Shown piece by piece: positions 1 through 7,865 of a stretch of 10,529 nt of DNA (position 1 is its first letter; each line of letters opens with the position of its first letter). The stretch lies in assembly GCA_021159525.1 (NCBI GenBank), contig JAGHEC010000010.1, forward strand, positions 1-10,529. The letters run 5' to 3'. The position numbers were made by a program, and so were the translations under genes. Origin of the DNA: Deltaproteobacteria bacterium (lineage in GTDB: Bacteria; Desulfobacterota; DSM-4660; Desulfatiglandales; Desulfatiglandaceae). The notes under the pieces were generated by a model. It had not been told where the DNA came from. It saw only the letters and a list, made by a program, of their open reading frames with translations, and did no database searches.

Positions 1-90
1 AGAGACCAGCCCGGAGGCCCGGAGCGGAAGAAAAATTCTTCTGCCCCGGCACCAGGTTCGCAGTTATCCCCCTAATTATTGAGGTGATAC
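1..90 (+). repeat. MITE-like element copy 1 (right part, cut by window start)
   Basis: These 90 bases match the right part of the elements at 2759-2886 and 9443-9683 with two differences to each. The end is the terminal sequence ATTATTGAGGTGATAC, the reverse complement of the GTATCACCTCAATAAT terminus. The left end and its flank lie outside the window, so a target duplication cannot be tested; the right flank is ATCATATG (91-98). It holds the inner hairpin GAAGAAAAATTCTTC, which recurs in the near-identical copies. It lies 67 bp beyond the cooS stop codon. No clear terminator is visible between it and cooS. Confidence 0.85.
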
Positions 91-157
91 ATCATATGTT
101 ATTTCCGCATTCAACCTTGAAGCCCGAGCCGTAAATGCCGAACCTCTGAACCGCCCT

Positions 158-2038
158 CTAAATACCCAGCGCCGTACGCTTGGCCTCAATGTGGTCGATC
201 ATCAGCCTGGCTGCCTTGGATGGATCTGTTTCCACCGCAAAGACGGCCCCGACCACATCATTTGCAGTCTTTGTCAGCAGTTCGGTTACTACCGGGCTTC
301 CCAGGATCTGGGGAACGGTCCCCAAGACCGTAAAGACCCCCGAGGCCACCACATATGCCCCGATGCTGACTGCCTTCTCGCTCATCCATTCCGGCGCAGC
401 GCCTGCTGCGGGCAAATCGCTGATATCCACGCCGAGGGCATTGGCAATGGCGCTGCAGACCACCAGGATCCGGCTGATGTCCACACAGGAGCCCATGTGG
501 AGGGCCGGTGGTATGCCCAGGGCCTTGCACACGCCCTTGAGACCCTCGCCGCATTCCGCTGCCGCCTCCGGCAGCAGCAATCCCGCCTTGGCCGCGGCAA
601 TGGCGTTGCACCCGGTGGTTACTACCAGCACATCGTTGCGGATCAGTTCCCTGATCAGGTTGACATGGCTCTCATCGTGCGGGATCTTGATGTTATTGCA
701 CCCGACCAGTGCACCGATTCCCTTGATAGCCCCGCCCTTGATCGCATCCAGGAGTGGATCGAGGGTCCCGCCCAAGGCGTCTACAATGGCCTCCACGCTG
801 AATCCAGCCATACATTCCATTCTTTCATCAGGGATATGTACCATTTCGGGTTTGCGGAAACGGAAGTTCTCCACAGAGACCTTGACAATATCCTTGGCGA
901 TCTCGGCCGCATGTTCTTCGTTGAATTCCATGTGAACGGCGCCGGGGAACTTGGCCTTGGGGGAAGTAGAGATGAACTTGGTGTGAAAACAGCCGGTCAG
1001 ACTGCCTAAAGCGGGCATGATGCACTGAACATCCACGATCATGGCATCCACGGCGCCGGTGATGACGGCCAGCTCCTGTTGCAGGAAATTGCCTGCAATG
1101 GGAACCCCATGTCGCATCAGGATCTCGTTGCCCGTACAACACATGCCGCAGACATTAATCCCCTTTGCCCCGTATTTCTCCGCCAGGGCGACCATCTCCG
1201 GATCCTCGGCGGCGGCAACAATCATCTCCGAAAGGGTAGGCTCATGTCCGTGGAGGATGATATTGACATGGTCTGCCTTGAGCACCCCTAAGTTTGCCAC
1301 GGAACGCTGAGGGGCTGGGGCGCCGAAGAGGATATCGGACAGTTCCGTGGCCACCATGGATCCGCCCCAGCCATCCGACACGGCTGTCCTGAGCCCATGG
1401 AGGATCAGGTGGACGGGATCGTTGTCTACGCCGATATGGGTGCGGTGCATAATCTCCACGATTTCCCGATCGATGCCGCGGGGATCGATGCCCAGCTTTT
1501 TCCACAGGGTCACGCGCTTTTCCGGGGCCCGCCGGGTGAACTGGATGGGGCCCTCCTGTTTGCCGAACTCCGCATAGACGGCCTTGGCAAGGTCGATCGC
1601 GATCTCCGAGGTATTGCGGCCTTCGGTTTCGATCCCATACTCGGTTGCCAGGGCCTTGAGCTTGGCCTCATCCTTGATCTGGTATCCCCCGCTTTTGCCC
1701 TCGGCCGTCAGGAGAAGGGTATGGGCGATGTCCCTGCCGTGATCGGAATGGGCGGCCGCACCGGCCGCAATCATGCGGATGAGACCGCGCGCTACGATAA
1801 TATCGGCCGTGGCTCCACACACACCCACCTTAGGACCTTCTCCATCAAAGGGGCTGATGCGGCAGGGTCCCATGTTACAATGCCGGCAGCACACCCCTAA
1901 CTCGCCAAAGCCGCACTGAGGCAATTGGGCCTCGTACCGGTCCCAGGCCGTCCCGATGCCCAGTTCCTCTGCCCGTGCCAGCATCTCGTGCACCGCAGGA
2001 TCGATGCTCCTACTCAGAATTTTATCGCTATATGTCAT
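158..2038 (-). CDS. cooS: Ni-containing anaerobic carbon monoxide dehydrogenase, catalytic subunit CooS
   Basis: The enzyme oxidises CO with water to CO2, releasing two electrons to a ferredoxin, and can run in reverse; it is a cytoplasmic homodimer. At 626 residues it has the usual length of about 630. Cluster D cysteines C42 and C50 bridge the subunits, and cluster B cysteines are C51, C54, C59 and C74. The Ni-Fe-S C-cluster ligands appear as H263 (in LHGHEPTLSE), C301 (in GMCCTGNE), C339, C447, C477 and C518. Candidate acid-base residues are H97 and K555 (in SEKAVSIG). Every metal ligand of the family is present, so the protein should be active. The ATG follows a near-perfect GAGGAGGTGATC ribosome site that overlaps the cooF stop. 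The 14-nt gap to cooF supports co-transcription and partnership. No cooC, cooT or cooJ nickel-insertion genes are in the window. Confidence 0.97.
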   Translation of the reverse strand: MTYSDKILSRSIDPAVHEMLARAEELGIGTAWDRYEAQLPQCGFGELGVCCRHCNMGPCRISPFDGEGPKVGVCGATADIIVARGLIRMIAAGAAAHSDHGRDIAHTLLLTAEGKSGGYQIKDEAKLKALATEYGIETEGRNTSEIAIDLAKAVYAEFGKQEGPIQFTRRAPEKRVTLWKKLGIDPRGIDREIVEIMHRTHIGVDNDPVHLILHGLRTAVSDGWGGSMVATELSDILFGAPAPQRSVANLGVLKADHVNIILHGHEPTLSEMIVAAAEDPEMVALAEKYGAKGINVCGMCCTGNEILMRHGVPIAGNFLQQELAVITGAVDAMIVDVQCIMPALGSLTGCFHTKFISTSPKAKFPGAVHMEFNEEHAAEIAKDIVKVSVENFRFRKPEMVHIPDERMECMAGFSVEAIVDALGGTLDPLLDAIKGGAIKGIGALVGCNNIKIPHDESHVNLIRELIRNDVLVVTTGCNAIAAAKAGLLLPEAAAECGEGLKGVCKALGIPPALHMGSCVDISRILVVCSAIANALGVDISDLPAAGAAPEWMSEKAVSIGAYVVASGVFTVLGTVPQILGSPVVTELLTKTANDVVGAVFAVETDPSKAARLMIDHIEAKRTALGI

Positions 2039-2052
2039 GGATGATCACCTCC

Positions 2053-2607
2053 TCAAACTATGGGATGGGTGGTTAATTCATGCTGACTGCTGAGGGAATC
2101 AAGGAACTGTCTGGATGTTCTCTGCGCGGCCTGCTGCATCATTTCCACGGGATGCCGCAGACTGAGGGCCCGGGTCGGGCAGGCAGCCACGCAAGCGGGA
2201 CCTCCGGGGCGATCCGTGCACAGGTCGCATTTGATGGCGACCTTCTTTTCCCTGCCGCGGATCTCTGTGGTCGTCACACGGATGGCGCCAAAGGGACAGA
2301 CGATCATGCAGAGCCTGCACGCGATGCAGAGCATTGGATCTACGGCCGTGTAGGTCTCTGTGCGGTAGGTCGCGCCGGTGGGACAGACCCGGACGCAGGG
2401 GGCATCCTCGCACTGCCGGCATTGAGTGGACAGCTTGACCCTGTCCACTTGCACCACCCTGTTCCGGGGCTGGAGTCGCTCAGAGGCGAGAACGGCCCCC
2501 AGGACCGTGCCTGCCTTGGTGTGCGATGCAGCGCAGGCCAATTCACAGGTGTGGCATCCAACGCAGCGCTCGGGGTCAACAAGGATGAACGGACTTTCTA
2601 CGGACAT
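2053..2607 (-). CDS. cooF: CooF-like polyferredoxin, four [4Fe-4S] clusters, electron partner of CooS
   Basis: This 184-residue protein belongs to the HycB/DmsB/CooF family of electron-transfer subunits. It has four complete cysteine sets: C15-C18-C21-C25, C63-C66-C71-C75, C94-C97-C100-C104 and C127-C130-C139-C143. Sixteen cysteines are enough for four [4Fe-4S] clusters. No signal peptide or membrane segment is seen, so it is cytoplasmic. The frame is open upstream to 2721, but the ATG at 2607 is chosen because AAGGAGGTGA sits just before it and the protein then starts right before the first cluster, as in the family. It ends 14 nt before cooS, and its likely role is to take electrons from CooS to an acceptor. 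That acceptor could be a hydrogenase, general ferredoxin pool or the neighbouring molybdenum enzyme; the sequence does not decide. Confidence 0.93.
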   Translation of the reverse strand: MSVESPFILVDPERCVGCHTCELACAASHTKAGTVLGAVLASERLQPRNRVVQVDRVKLSTQCRQCEDAPCVRVCPTGATYRTETYTAVDPMLCIACRLCMIVCPFGAIRVTTTEIRGREKKVAIKCDLCTDRPGGPACVAACPTRALSLRHPVEMMQQAAQRTSRQFLDSLSSQHELTTHPIV

Positions 2608-2612
2608 GACTT

Positions 2613-2622
2613 TCACCTCCTT
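2613..2622 (-). promoter_or_regulatory. Ribosome binding site that fixes the cooF start
   Basis: AAGGAGGTGA is followed five bases later by ATG at 2607. It is the only strong Shine-Dalgarno sequence near the 5' end of this reading frame and excludes the upstream in-frame ATG at 2721. Confidence 0.85.
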
Positions 2623-2665
2623 CGTAAAGGGATTCTTCCATCTATGCTCCAAGACCGGGGCTGTC

Positions 2666-2705
2666 CGCCGGTATTCGTTACTGACGTTATAAGTCGCCCC
2701 GCCCT
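2666..2705 (-). promoter_or_regulatory. Weak candidate promoter upstream of cooF
   Basis: On the minus strand a TATAAC hexamer (-10-like) lies in the 150 bp between the repeat element and cooF. A T-run about 17 bases upstream could act as a poor -35. No inverted TGTCG/CGACA CooA-type site is recognisable. The 260-nt gap from the preceding gene makes an own promoter plausible, but the boxes are weak and this entry is speculative. Confidence 0.2.
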
Positions 2706-2758
2706 TCCAAAAAACCTGCACGGTTCAGATGGTGCGTCTGGTCCGTGTGAAATTCCGC

Positions 2759-2886
2759 GTAACAGCTCAATAATAAGGGGTGGGAGGGTTTTCTGAAGAG
2801 ACCAGCCCGGAGGCCCGGAGCGGAAGAAAAATTCTTCTGCCCCGGCACTAGGTTCGCAGTTATCCCCCTAATTATTGATGTGATAC
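2759..2886 (+). repeat. MITE-like element copy 2, full length (128 bp)
   Basis: The element runs from GTAACAGCTCAATAAT to ATTGATGTGATAC; its ends are inverted repeats matching at about 18 of the first 22 positions. The inner part is nearly identical to copies 1 and 5 (two mismatches over 90 bp each). The flanks are AATTCCGC on the left and GCTTTGTT on the right, so there is no 8-bp target duplication here, unlike at 9113-9240 and 9443-9683. Its right end overlaps the 3' end of the [2Fe-2S] subunit gene and supplies that gene's last five codons and stop. It separates the molybdenum-enzyme operon from cooFS. Confidence 0.88.
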
Positions 2887-3356
2887 GCTTTGTTTTTAAG
2901 GGATGCATCCAAAACCGCGTCCACGATCTTTTTGTATCCGGTACAGCGGCAGATATTGGAAGAGATGGTCTTGACCACCTCCTTTCGGGCAGGTCTCGGA
3001 TTCCTGTCCAGAAGGGCCTTGGCAGTCAGGATCATGCCGGAGGTGCAGAAGCCGCACTGGACTGCGCCCTTCTCCATGAACGATTCCTGAAGCGGGTGAA
3101 GTCTGCCGTTCCTGGCAAGGCCTTCAATGGTGGTGATGGACGCGCCGTCCACCTCCGGGGTCAGCACCAGGCAGGATCGAAGCGGGATGCCGTCCACAAT
3201 GACCGTACAGGCCCCGCAGGAGCCCAGGCCGCAGGCCTCCTTGCCGCCGATCAGATCCAGCCGCTCCCGCAGGGTTTCGAGTAGGGTTTCGTACGGTTTG
3301 ACCTCCAGGGCCACAGGTTCATCATTGATGCGAAAGTTGACTTTAACGGCCTTCAT
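2868..3356 (-). CDS. [2Fe-2S] small subunit of molybdenum hydroxylase (xanthine dehydrogenase/4-HBCR family)
   Basis: This 162-residue subunit passes electrons between the molybdenum centre and the FAD subunit. The N-terminal plant-type ferredoxin domain binds one [2Fe-2S] cluster through C42, C47, C50 and C62 (CGLGSCGAC...SC). The C-terminal helical domain binds the second through C101, C104, C136 and C138 (CGFC...CRC), with Q100 placed to contact the molybdopterin cofactor. Both clusters are intact. The ATG overlaps the stop of the FAD subunit gene by one base (TAATG), with GGAGG seven bases upstream. The last residues YHINN and the stop codon are encoded by the repeat element at 2759-2886, so the original C-terminus has been replaced. 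The family tail is variable, so function is probably kept. Confidence 0.95.
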   Translation of the reverse strand: MKAVKVNFRINDEPVALEVKPYETLLETLRERLDLIGGKEACGLGSCGACTVIVDGIPLRSCLVLTPEVDGASITTIEGLARNGRLHPLQESFMEKGAVQCGFCTSGMILTAKALLDRNPRPARKEVVKTISSNICRCTGYKKIVDAVLDASLKNKAYHINN

Positions 3357-4300
3357 TATTTTTCCTCCTTCAAGGCCCTTTTGACGGCCCTTTGTGTCAG
3401 CGTCTGAACCATCTTTTTCCGATAGCCTGGCGAGAGCGCGGCATTGGATACGGGTTTGGCCTCCTGACGGGCATGCTGCGCGACCTCCTTGAGCGAGGTT
3501 TTGGATAAATCTTTCAACGGATAGACCCTGGGGGCCGGACCGATGCCGCCCACACAGACCCTTCCCGAGCCGTTCCTGATGGAAACTGCCACGCCTAACA
3601 GGGGGTAATCGATGGCGTTTCGGACCCGCAACTTTTCATAGGCCCCGCTGGATGCCTTCACCGGGACACGGATCTCGGTCAGAATTTCCCCAGGTCTCAT
3701 GGTGAACGGATCCCTGCCGTTGCCGCTGAAGAGCTTTTCCAGCTTGATCTTTCGTTCTCCCCCGGGGCCGGCCAGATTGACGCTCGCAGACAGGGAAAGA
3801 AGAGAAAGGGCATTGTCACTGCAGTAATTGGAAAAGCACTCGGATGCACCGGGGACCACGTTGCAGGACTCGCCCCCCATCTTGTAGCAGAAGCCCCGGG
3901 CTGTTCGCCATTCGAGGGACTTGTTGTAGAGGAGACATCGCGTGTTCTGGAGAATATTCCCGCCGATGGTCCCGCGCATCTGGAGAGTTTCGCATGAGGT
4001 GGCGTCAAGGGATTCATAGAGGGCCGGAAAATGGTTTTTCACCACATCATGGTTTTTCAGTTCAAAGAGCGTGACATTGGCGCCGATGATCAGGGAACCG
4101 CGCTGACGTGAAATGGTGTGCAGTTGTTCTATGCCCTTTAAATCGATGATGGTCCCGGGCGTAGACAGCCTCAGTTTTACCCGGGGGATCAGGTCTGTTC
4201 CCCCGGCGAGATATCTGGCCCTGCCTTTTGCCTTTTCGTAAAGGGCGATCGCCGCGGCGATATCCTCTGCTTTTTTGTAGTTAAATTTGGGCAAGATCAT
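3356..4300 (-). CDS. FAD subunit of molybdenum hydroxylase with extra [4Fe-4S] site, HcrB-like
   Basis: This 314-residue protein is the flavin subunit. FAD-binding motifs are AGGTDLIP (residues 32-39) and TIGGNI (111-116), followed by the C-terminal CO-dehydrogenase flavoprotein domain. Right after TIGGNI comes a cysteine-rich insertion with C122, C138, C146 and C155, plus C160. The 4-hydroxybenzoyl-CoA reductase beta subunit (HcrB, Thauera aromatica) has an insertion at this place that binds a [4Fe-4S] cluster through four cysteines with, as I recall, this same spacing. Xanthine dehydrogenases and aerobic CO dehydrogenases lack it. In the known reductase this cluster lets ferredoxin electrons enter. 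The gene overlaps the molybdenum subunit gene by four bases (ATGA) and the small subunit gene by one base. Substrate is not known. Confidence 0.93.
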   Translation of the reverse strand: MILPKFNYKKAEDIAAAIALYEKAKGRARYLAGGTDLIPRVKLRLSTPGTIIDLKGIEQLHTISRQRGSLIIGANVTLFELKNHDVVKNHFPALYESLDATSCETLQMRGTIGGNILQNTRCLLYNKSLEWRTARGFCYKMGGESCNVVPGASECFSNYCSDNALSLLSLSASVNLAGPGGERKIKLEKLFSGNGRDPFTMRPGEILTEIRVPVKASSGAYEKLRVRNAIDYPLLGVAVSIRNGSGRVCVGGIGPAPRVYPLKDLSKTSLKEVAQHARQEAKPVSNAALSPGYRKKMVQTLTQRAVKRALKEEK

Positions 4301-6576
4301 TTTTTAACACCCTTCTTTCTTTCCAGAATAGTCAAAACCCGGTCGGGGGTCAGGGGAAGCTCGGTGAACAGCGCGTCTGTGGCGTTGGTTACGGCACAGG
4401 CAATGGCGCTGTAGGCGTTCATGCGGATGGTAAGGCCCCCCTCCTTTGCTCCGAAGGGACCTTCAGGATCCATGGAGCTGATAATGATGGTGTCGATCTC
4501 CGGCATATCGCAGGCCAGGGGAACCTTATACTCCAGGAGGTCCGGATTCAGGAGAAATCCATGATCCCAGAGGTTTCCTTCCATGATGGCGGCTATGCCT
4601 GCCTGCTGGATGGAGCCTTCCATCTGTCCTTCCACGGCCATGGGATTGATGGGACGGCCGCAGTCATGGGCCGCTGTGAAACGGGGGACCGTGATCCGGC
4701 CGGTGTGTGAATCGATCCGCACCTCGGCAACGGACGTGCCAAAGGAAAAGGTCCCGGCCATCTGTCCCCAGGGCCGTGAGACCCATTCTCTTTCAATGTC
4801 GATCTTGGGGAAATAGGAGCCGGTGGCCGCGATGGGATCGCCCCTGAAAAAGGCCTCGCGCACGATCCATCGAACCGGCATCTTTTTGTCGGGGGTTGTC
4901 ATGGAAAAGACCATTCGATCTTTCAGGTCAAGATCTTCTGCGGGGACCCCGAGTTTTTCGGCTGCAATGGCAGTGATTTTCCTGCGCGCATTTTCGCAGG
5001 CTACCCGCACCGCGTTAGCGCCCACAAAGGTCGCAGCCTGGGAATAGGCCCCCGGGTCCAGGTTGGTGGCCTCTGTATCGGCATTGATGAGATTGATGTC
5101 CTCCATGGGGATCCCCAGGACCTCGGAGGCCACCTGGATGACTACGGATTCATTTCCCTGCCCGTTGTCCACCACCCCGGTTACAATAGTAGCCTGGCCG
5201 TCGTCGTTCATCTTGACATAACAGGCGGATCCGGAGCGGAATCCCATGGGAAAGCCGCACATGATGGCAATGCAGCCCATGCCAATCCCTTTTCCTCTCT
5301 TGGCCTTGGGCCATTTTTCCTTGAAGTGGGTGCTTTCCGAGGCCCTGGCGATGGTCTGAGCCAGGCCGCAGCTCGTGATCAGGGACTTTGTGGCCGTCAT
5401 CTCTCCGGAACTGAGGCCGTTTTTGAGGCGCACATCTACCGGGTCCAGGCCCAGCTCCTTGGCCATCAGGTCCATCTGAGATTCGTTGCCGGCCAGGAAG
5501 GCCCTTCCATGGCACCCGTACATGCCCCGGATCCCCTTGTTGGTCAGGACACGGTAGCCGTTGTAGCGCACGTTGGGAAATCGGTAACATTCTTCGTATA
5601 CATAAAAAGGAATGGATGTGGCAATGGGGCCGGTCGAGCTGTAAGCCCCGCCGTCATATATAACCCTATAGTCCTTTGCCACGATGGTCCCGTCCCTGCT
5701 CATGCCGGTCTTGACCGTGGCGATCATATCGTGGATCTGCCGCGTGCTGGTGGCGTTCTCTTCCCTGGAAAGAACCAGCTTGACCGGCCTTCCCGCCTTG
5801 ATGGACAGAAGCGATGCCACCAGGTCGCCGGGCGATACCTCGGAACGGCCCCCGAATGCCCCACCGGAATAAATATGCCGGACCCGCACCCTGTTGAGCG
5901 GCATCTTGAGGAGGTTGGACAGGGCCTTGGCCCGCACATGGGGGCCGGCGTTGGGCATCCACAGCTCCAGAAAGCCGTTGGCATAGGAGGCTACTACCGC
6001 ATAGGGTTCCATCATGGCATAGGCCTCGCCGGCCGCCTTGAAGGTATCTTCGCGCACCAGGAACGCCTCGGCCATGGCCCTGTCTACATCGCCTACGTCG
6101 ATATGCACGTGGATATTGATATTGTTTTGGTATGCCTCGTGGATCTGGGGGGCCCCCTCCTGCATGGCCTCCTCGGGATCAAAGACCGCGGGGAGCGGTT
6201 CATAGTCCACCTTGATAAGGGAGAGGGCCTCCAGGGCTGTTTCCTCGTCCACTGCGGCCACCGCGGCCACGTCTTCGCCCACGTACCGGACCTTATCGGT
6301 CGGGAGCATGGCGTGATCCTGGGTGTAGCGGAAAACCCCCCATTTGACCCCGTAGGCGTCAAAACCGCTGATCGCCGCCTTGACCCCCGGCACCTTGAGG
6401 GCCCGGCTCAGGTCGATGCCCAGGATCCTGGCATGGGGAAAAGGACTCCTCAGGACCTTTGCAGTCAGCATGTTGGGGAATTTCAGGTCTGCGGTGTAGC
6501 GTGCCTGTCCCGTGACCTTGGCCAGGGTGTCGCTGCGAACCACCCTCTTGCCTACAATGTTGAGATCGTCGCTCAT
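4297..6576 (-). CDS. Molybdopterin-binding catalytic subunit of a xanthine dehydrogenase/4-HBCR-family enzyme, divergent active site
   Basis: This 759-residue subunit holds the molybdopterin cofactor. The aldehyde oxidase/xanthine dehydrogenase a/b hammerhead domain covers roughly residues 15-130, and the molybdenum-binding domain follows. Recognisable cofactor motifs are SGGAFGG (237-243), GGAYSSTGP (309-317), DNGQGNES (470-477) and GPFGAKE (706-712). Two places depart from the family. The loop usually read as RGFGGPQ (or AYXCSFR in aerobic CO dehydrogenase) is RGMYGCHGR at 350-358, with a cysteine at 355. The catalytic glutamate in GAKxxGE is replaced by Leu715 (GAKEGGL). The ATG has a GGGGGG-type ribosome site; the gene is 11 nt from the aminotransferase and overlaps the FAD gene by 4 nt. 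Substrate unknown; an N-heterocycle, aromatic acyl-CoA or aldehyde are all possible. Confidence 0.93.
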   Translation of the reverse strand: MSDDLNIVGKRVVRSDTLAKVTGQARYTADLKFPNMLTAKVLRSPFPHARILGIDLSRALKVPGVKAAISGFDAYGVKWGVFRYTQDHAMLPTDKVRYVGEDVAAVAAVDEETALEALSLIKVDYEPLPAVFDPEEAMQEGAPQIHEAYQNNINIHVHIDVGDVDRAMAEAFLVREDTFKAAGEAYAMMEPYAVVASYANGFLELWMPNAGPHVRAKALSNLLKMPLNRVRVRHIYSGGAFGGRSEVSPGDLVASLLSIKAGRPVKLVLSREENATSTRQIHDMIATVKTGMSRDGTIVAKDYRVIYDGGAYSSTGPIATSIPFYVYEECYRFPNVRYNGYRVLTNKGIRGMYGCHGRAFLAGNESQMDLMAKELGLDPVDVRLKNGLSSGEMTATKSLITSCGLAQTIARASESTHFKEKWPKAKRGKGIGMGCIAIMCGFPMGFRSGSACYVKMNDDGQATIVTGVVDNGQGNESVVIQVASEVLGIPMEDINLINADTEATNLDPGAYSQAATFVGANAVRVACENARRKITAIAAEKLGVPAEDLDLKDRMVFSMTTPDKKMPVRWIVREAFFRGDPIAATGSYFPKIDIEREWVSRPWGQMAGTFSFGTSVAEVRIDSHTGRITVPRFTAAHDCGRPINPMAVEGQMEGSIQQAGIAAIMEGNLWDHGFLLNPDLLEYKVPLACDMPEIDTIIISSMDPEGPFGAKEGGLTIRMNAYSAIACAVTNATDALFTELPLTPDRVLTILERKKGVKK

Positions 6577-6587
6577 GACTGCCCCCC

Positions 6588-7847
6588 TTAGGCTTTGTGT
6601 TTTTCACTGACATATGCCAGGCATTCATCCATGGCCTGAATGGTCTTGTCCAGGTCTTCCCGGGTATGCCGGTAGCAGATATAGGCATGATGATGCGGGG
6701 TAAAGAAGAACCCCTTGCGGATCATCTGGGTATAGAAATCGGTCCGCCTGGCCCGTTTGGTCTCGGGATTGCCTTTGGTGAACGTGACAAAGAACATGGG
6801 GGCCACTCCGCTCAGTTCGGCCCCGGCGTCCGGGTATGTGTCGATCGCCTTTCGGATCCCCTGGAGGAGATAATCCCCTTTTTTCCATATGGCCTCCAGG
6901 ACGTTGTCCCGTTCCAGGACCTCGATGGTCTTGAGCGCGGCGATATAACCGTCGCTGTTGGGGAAAAAGGTGGACGAGATAAAAAGCTTGGATGCGGCGG
7001 TCATCATGACGTCCTTTTTTCCGGTCGCCACGCTGATGGCATAGCCGTTGGCCATGCCCTTTCCCAAAACCGTTATATCGGGGGTAACACCGTAAAGCTC
7101 TTGGGCCCCGCCCATCCGGAGCCTGAAGCAGGTGCGGACCTCGTCAAAGATCAGAATGGCGCCGTACTGGTCAGCCAGTTTTCTGACCCCTTCCAGGAAT
7201 CCGGGTTTGGGCGTCTGCATCTTCTGATGGAGGGGGTGGCCGAAGGGCGTCATGATGATGGCCGCGGTCTGATCCCCATGCTGCTTCATGAGATCTTCAA
7301 TCTGATCCAGGTCATTGTAGCGAAATTCATAGACATCCTCATAGAACTTCTCGGGAATGCCGCCCTTCATCTCTACGCACCAGTCATGCCACCCGTGATA
7401 ACCGCAACGCATGACCTTGAGCCGGTCCGTATGGGCCCTGGCGATGCGAATGGCCGCGGTGGTTCCGTCTGAACCGGTCTTCAGGAAGATACTCCGTTCA
7501 GCAGAGGGGATGATCTCATGGAGCTTTTCGGCCAGGTCGTTCTGGTAACGCTGTGTCAGGCTGAAGCAGAACCCTTTGTCCTTGATCTGACGGATGACGG
7601 CGTCATCCACTTCTTCCTCTCGGTAGCCCAGGATGATGGGGCCGTAGCCGCACAGATAATCGATGTACTCGTTGCCGTCTACATCGACGAGCCTGCATCC
7701 CTTGCCGTATTCAAGGAAAATGGGGTATTCCCCCATGATAAAATCACTGGGCCTGCGGGCCCCCAGCACGCCGCCCGGGACCAGGGACTGGGCCTCTTCA
7801 AAAAGGGCCAGACTTCTGGTGAGAGTCAGTTTTGGCGCTTCGTTCAT
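6588..7847 (-). CDS. Class-III PLP aminotransferase, glutamate-1-semialdehyde aminomutase-like
   Basis: A 419-residue fold-type I, class-III aminotransferase. The phosphate-binding segment is GSDGTTAAIR (125-134), HGWHDW lies at 151-156, and D235 in FDEVRTCFR binds the pyridine nitrogen. K263 in LGKGMANGY is the expected Schiff-base lysine. The nearest named family by pattern is HemL, but the usual DEVMTGFR reads DEVRTCFR and the segment after the Schiff-base lysine is MANGY instead of the common GGG-type sequence. It is therefore more likely a paralogue acting on an amino acid or amine than the heme-pathway enzyme. GGAGG precedes the ATG by seven bases. It sits between the saccharopine-dehydrogenase-like gene (18 nt) and the molybdenum subunit (11 nt), so it probably works in the same pathway. 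Exact substrate unknown. Confidence 0.9.
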   Translation of the reverse strand: MNEAPKLTLTRSLALFEEAQSLVPGGVLGARRPSDFIMGEYPIFLEYGKGCRLVDVDGNEYIDYLCGYGPIILGYREEEVDDAVIRQIKDKGFCFSLTQRYQNDLAEKLHEIIPSAERSIFLKTGSDGTTAAIRIARAHTDRLKVMRCGYHGWHDWCVEMKGGIPEKFYEDVYEFRYNDLDQIEDLMKQHGDQTAAIIMTPFGHPLHQKMQTPKPGFLEGVRKLADQYGAILIFDEVRTCFRLRMGGAQELYGVTPDITVLGKGMANGYAISVATGKKDVMMTAASKLFISSTFFPNSDGYIAALKTIEVLERDNVLEAIWKKGDYLLQGIRKAIDTYPDAGAELSGVAPMFFVTFTKGNPETKRARRTDFYTQMIRKGFFFTPHHHAYICYRHTREDLDKTIQAMDECLAYVSEKHKA

Positions 7848-7865
7848 ATGGAATCCTCCGTTTTC

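Noticed and set aside
2660..2690. CooA-type CO-responsive operator upstream of cooF
   Set aside because: TGACGTTATAAGTCGC has short GAC/GTC symmetry but not the TGTCG-N6-CGACA arrangement.
2687..2908. 73-codon minus-strand frame across element copy 2
   Set aside because: It is the element read in the same frame as in the exonuclease tail, with no start signal. It overlaps the 3' end of the [2Fe-2S] subunit gene in another frame.
4297..6576. Aerobic Mo-Cu CO dehydrogenase large subunit (CoxL)
   Set aside because: The AYXCSFR copper loop is absent; the register TNKGIRGMYG against TNTAFRGFGG puts a glycine where CoxL has its copper-binding cysteine. The flavin subunit is HcrB-like, so the trio should not be named coxMSL.
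5326..6591. 421-codon open frame on the plus strand
   Set aside because: It lies fully opposite the molybdenum subunit gene, has no motif or ribosome site, and follows from the GC-rich codon use of the real gene. The other long plus-strand frames (such as 1397-1900 and 6597-7472) are rejected for the same reason.
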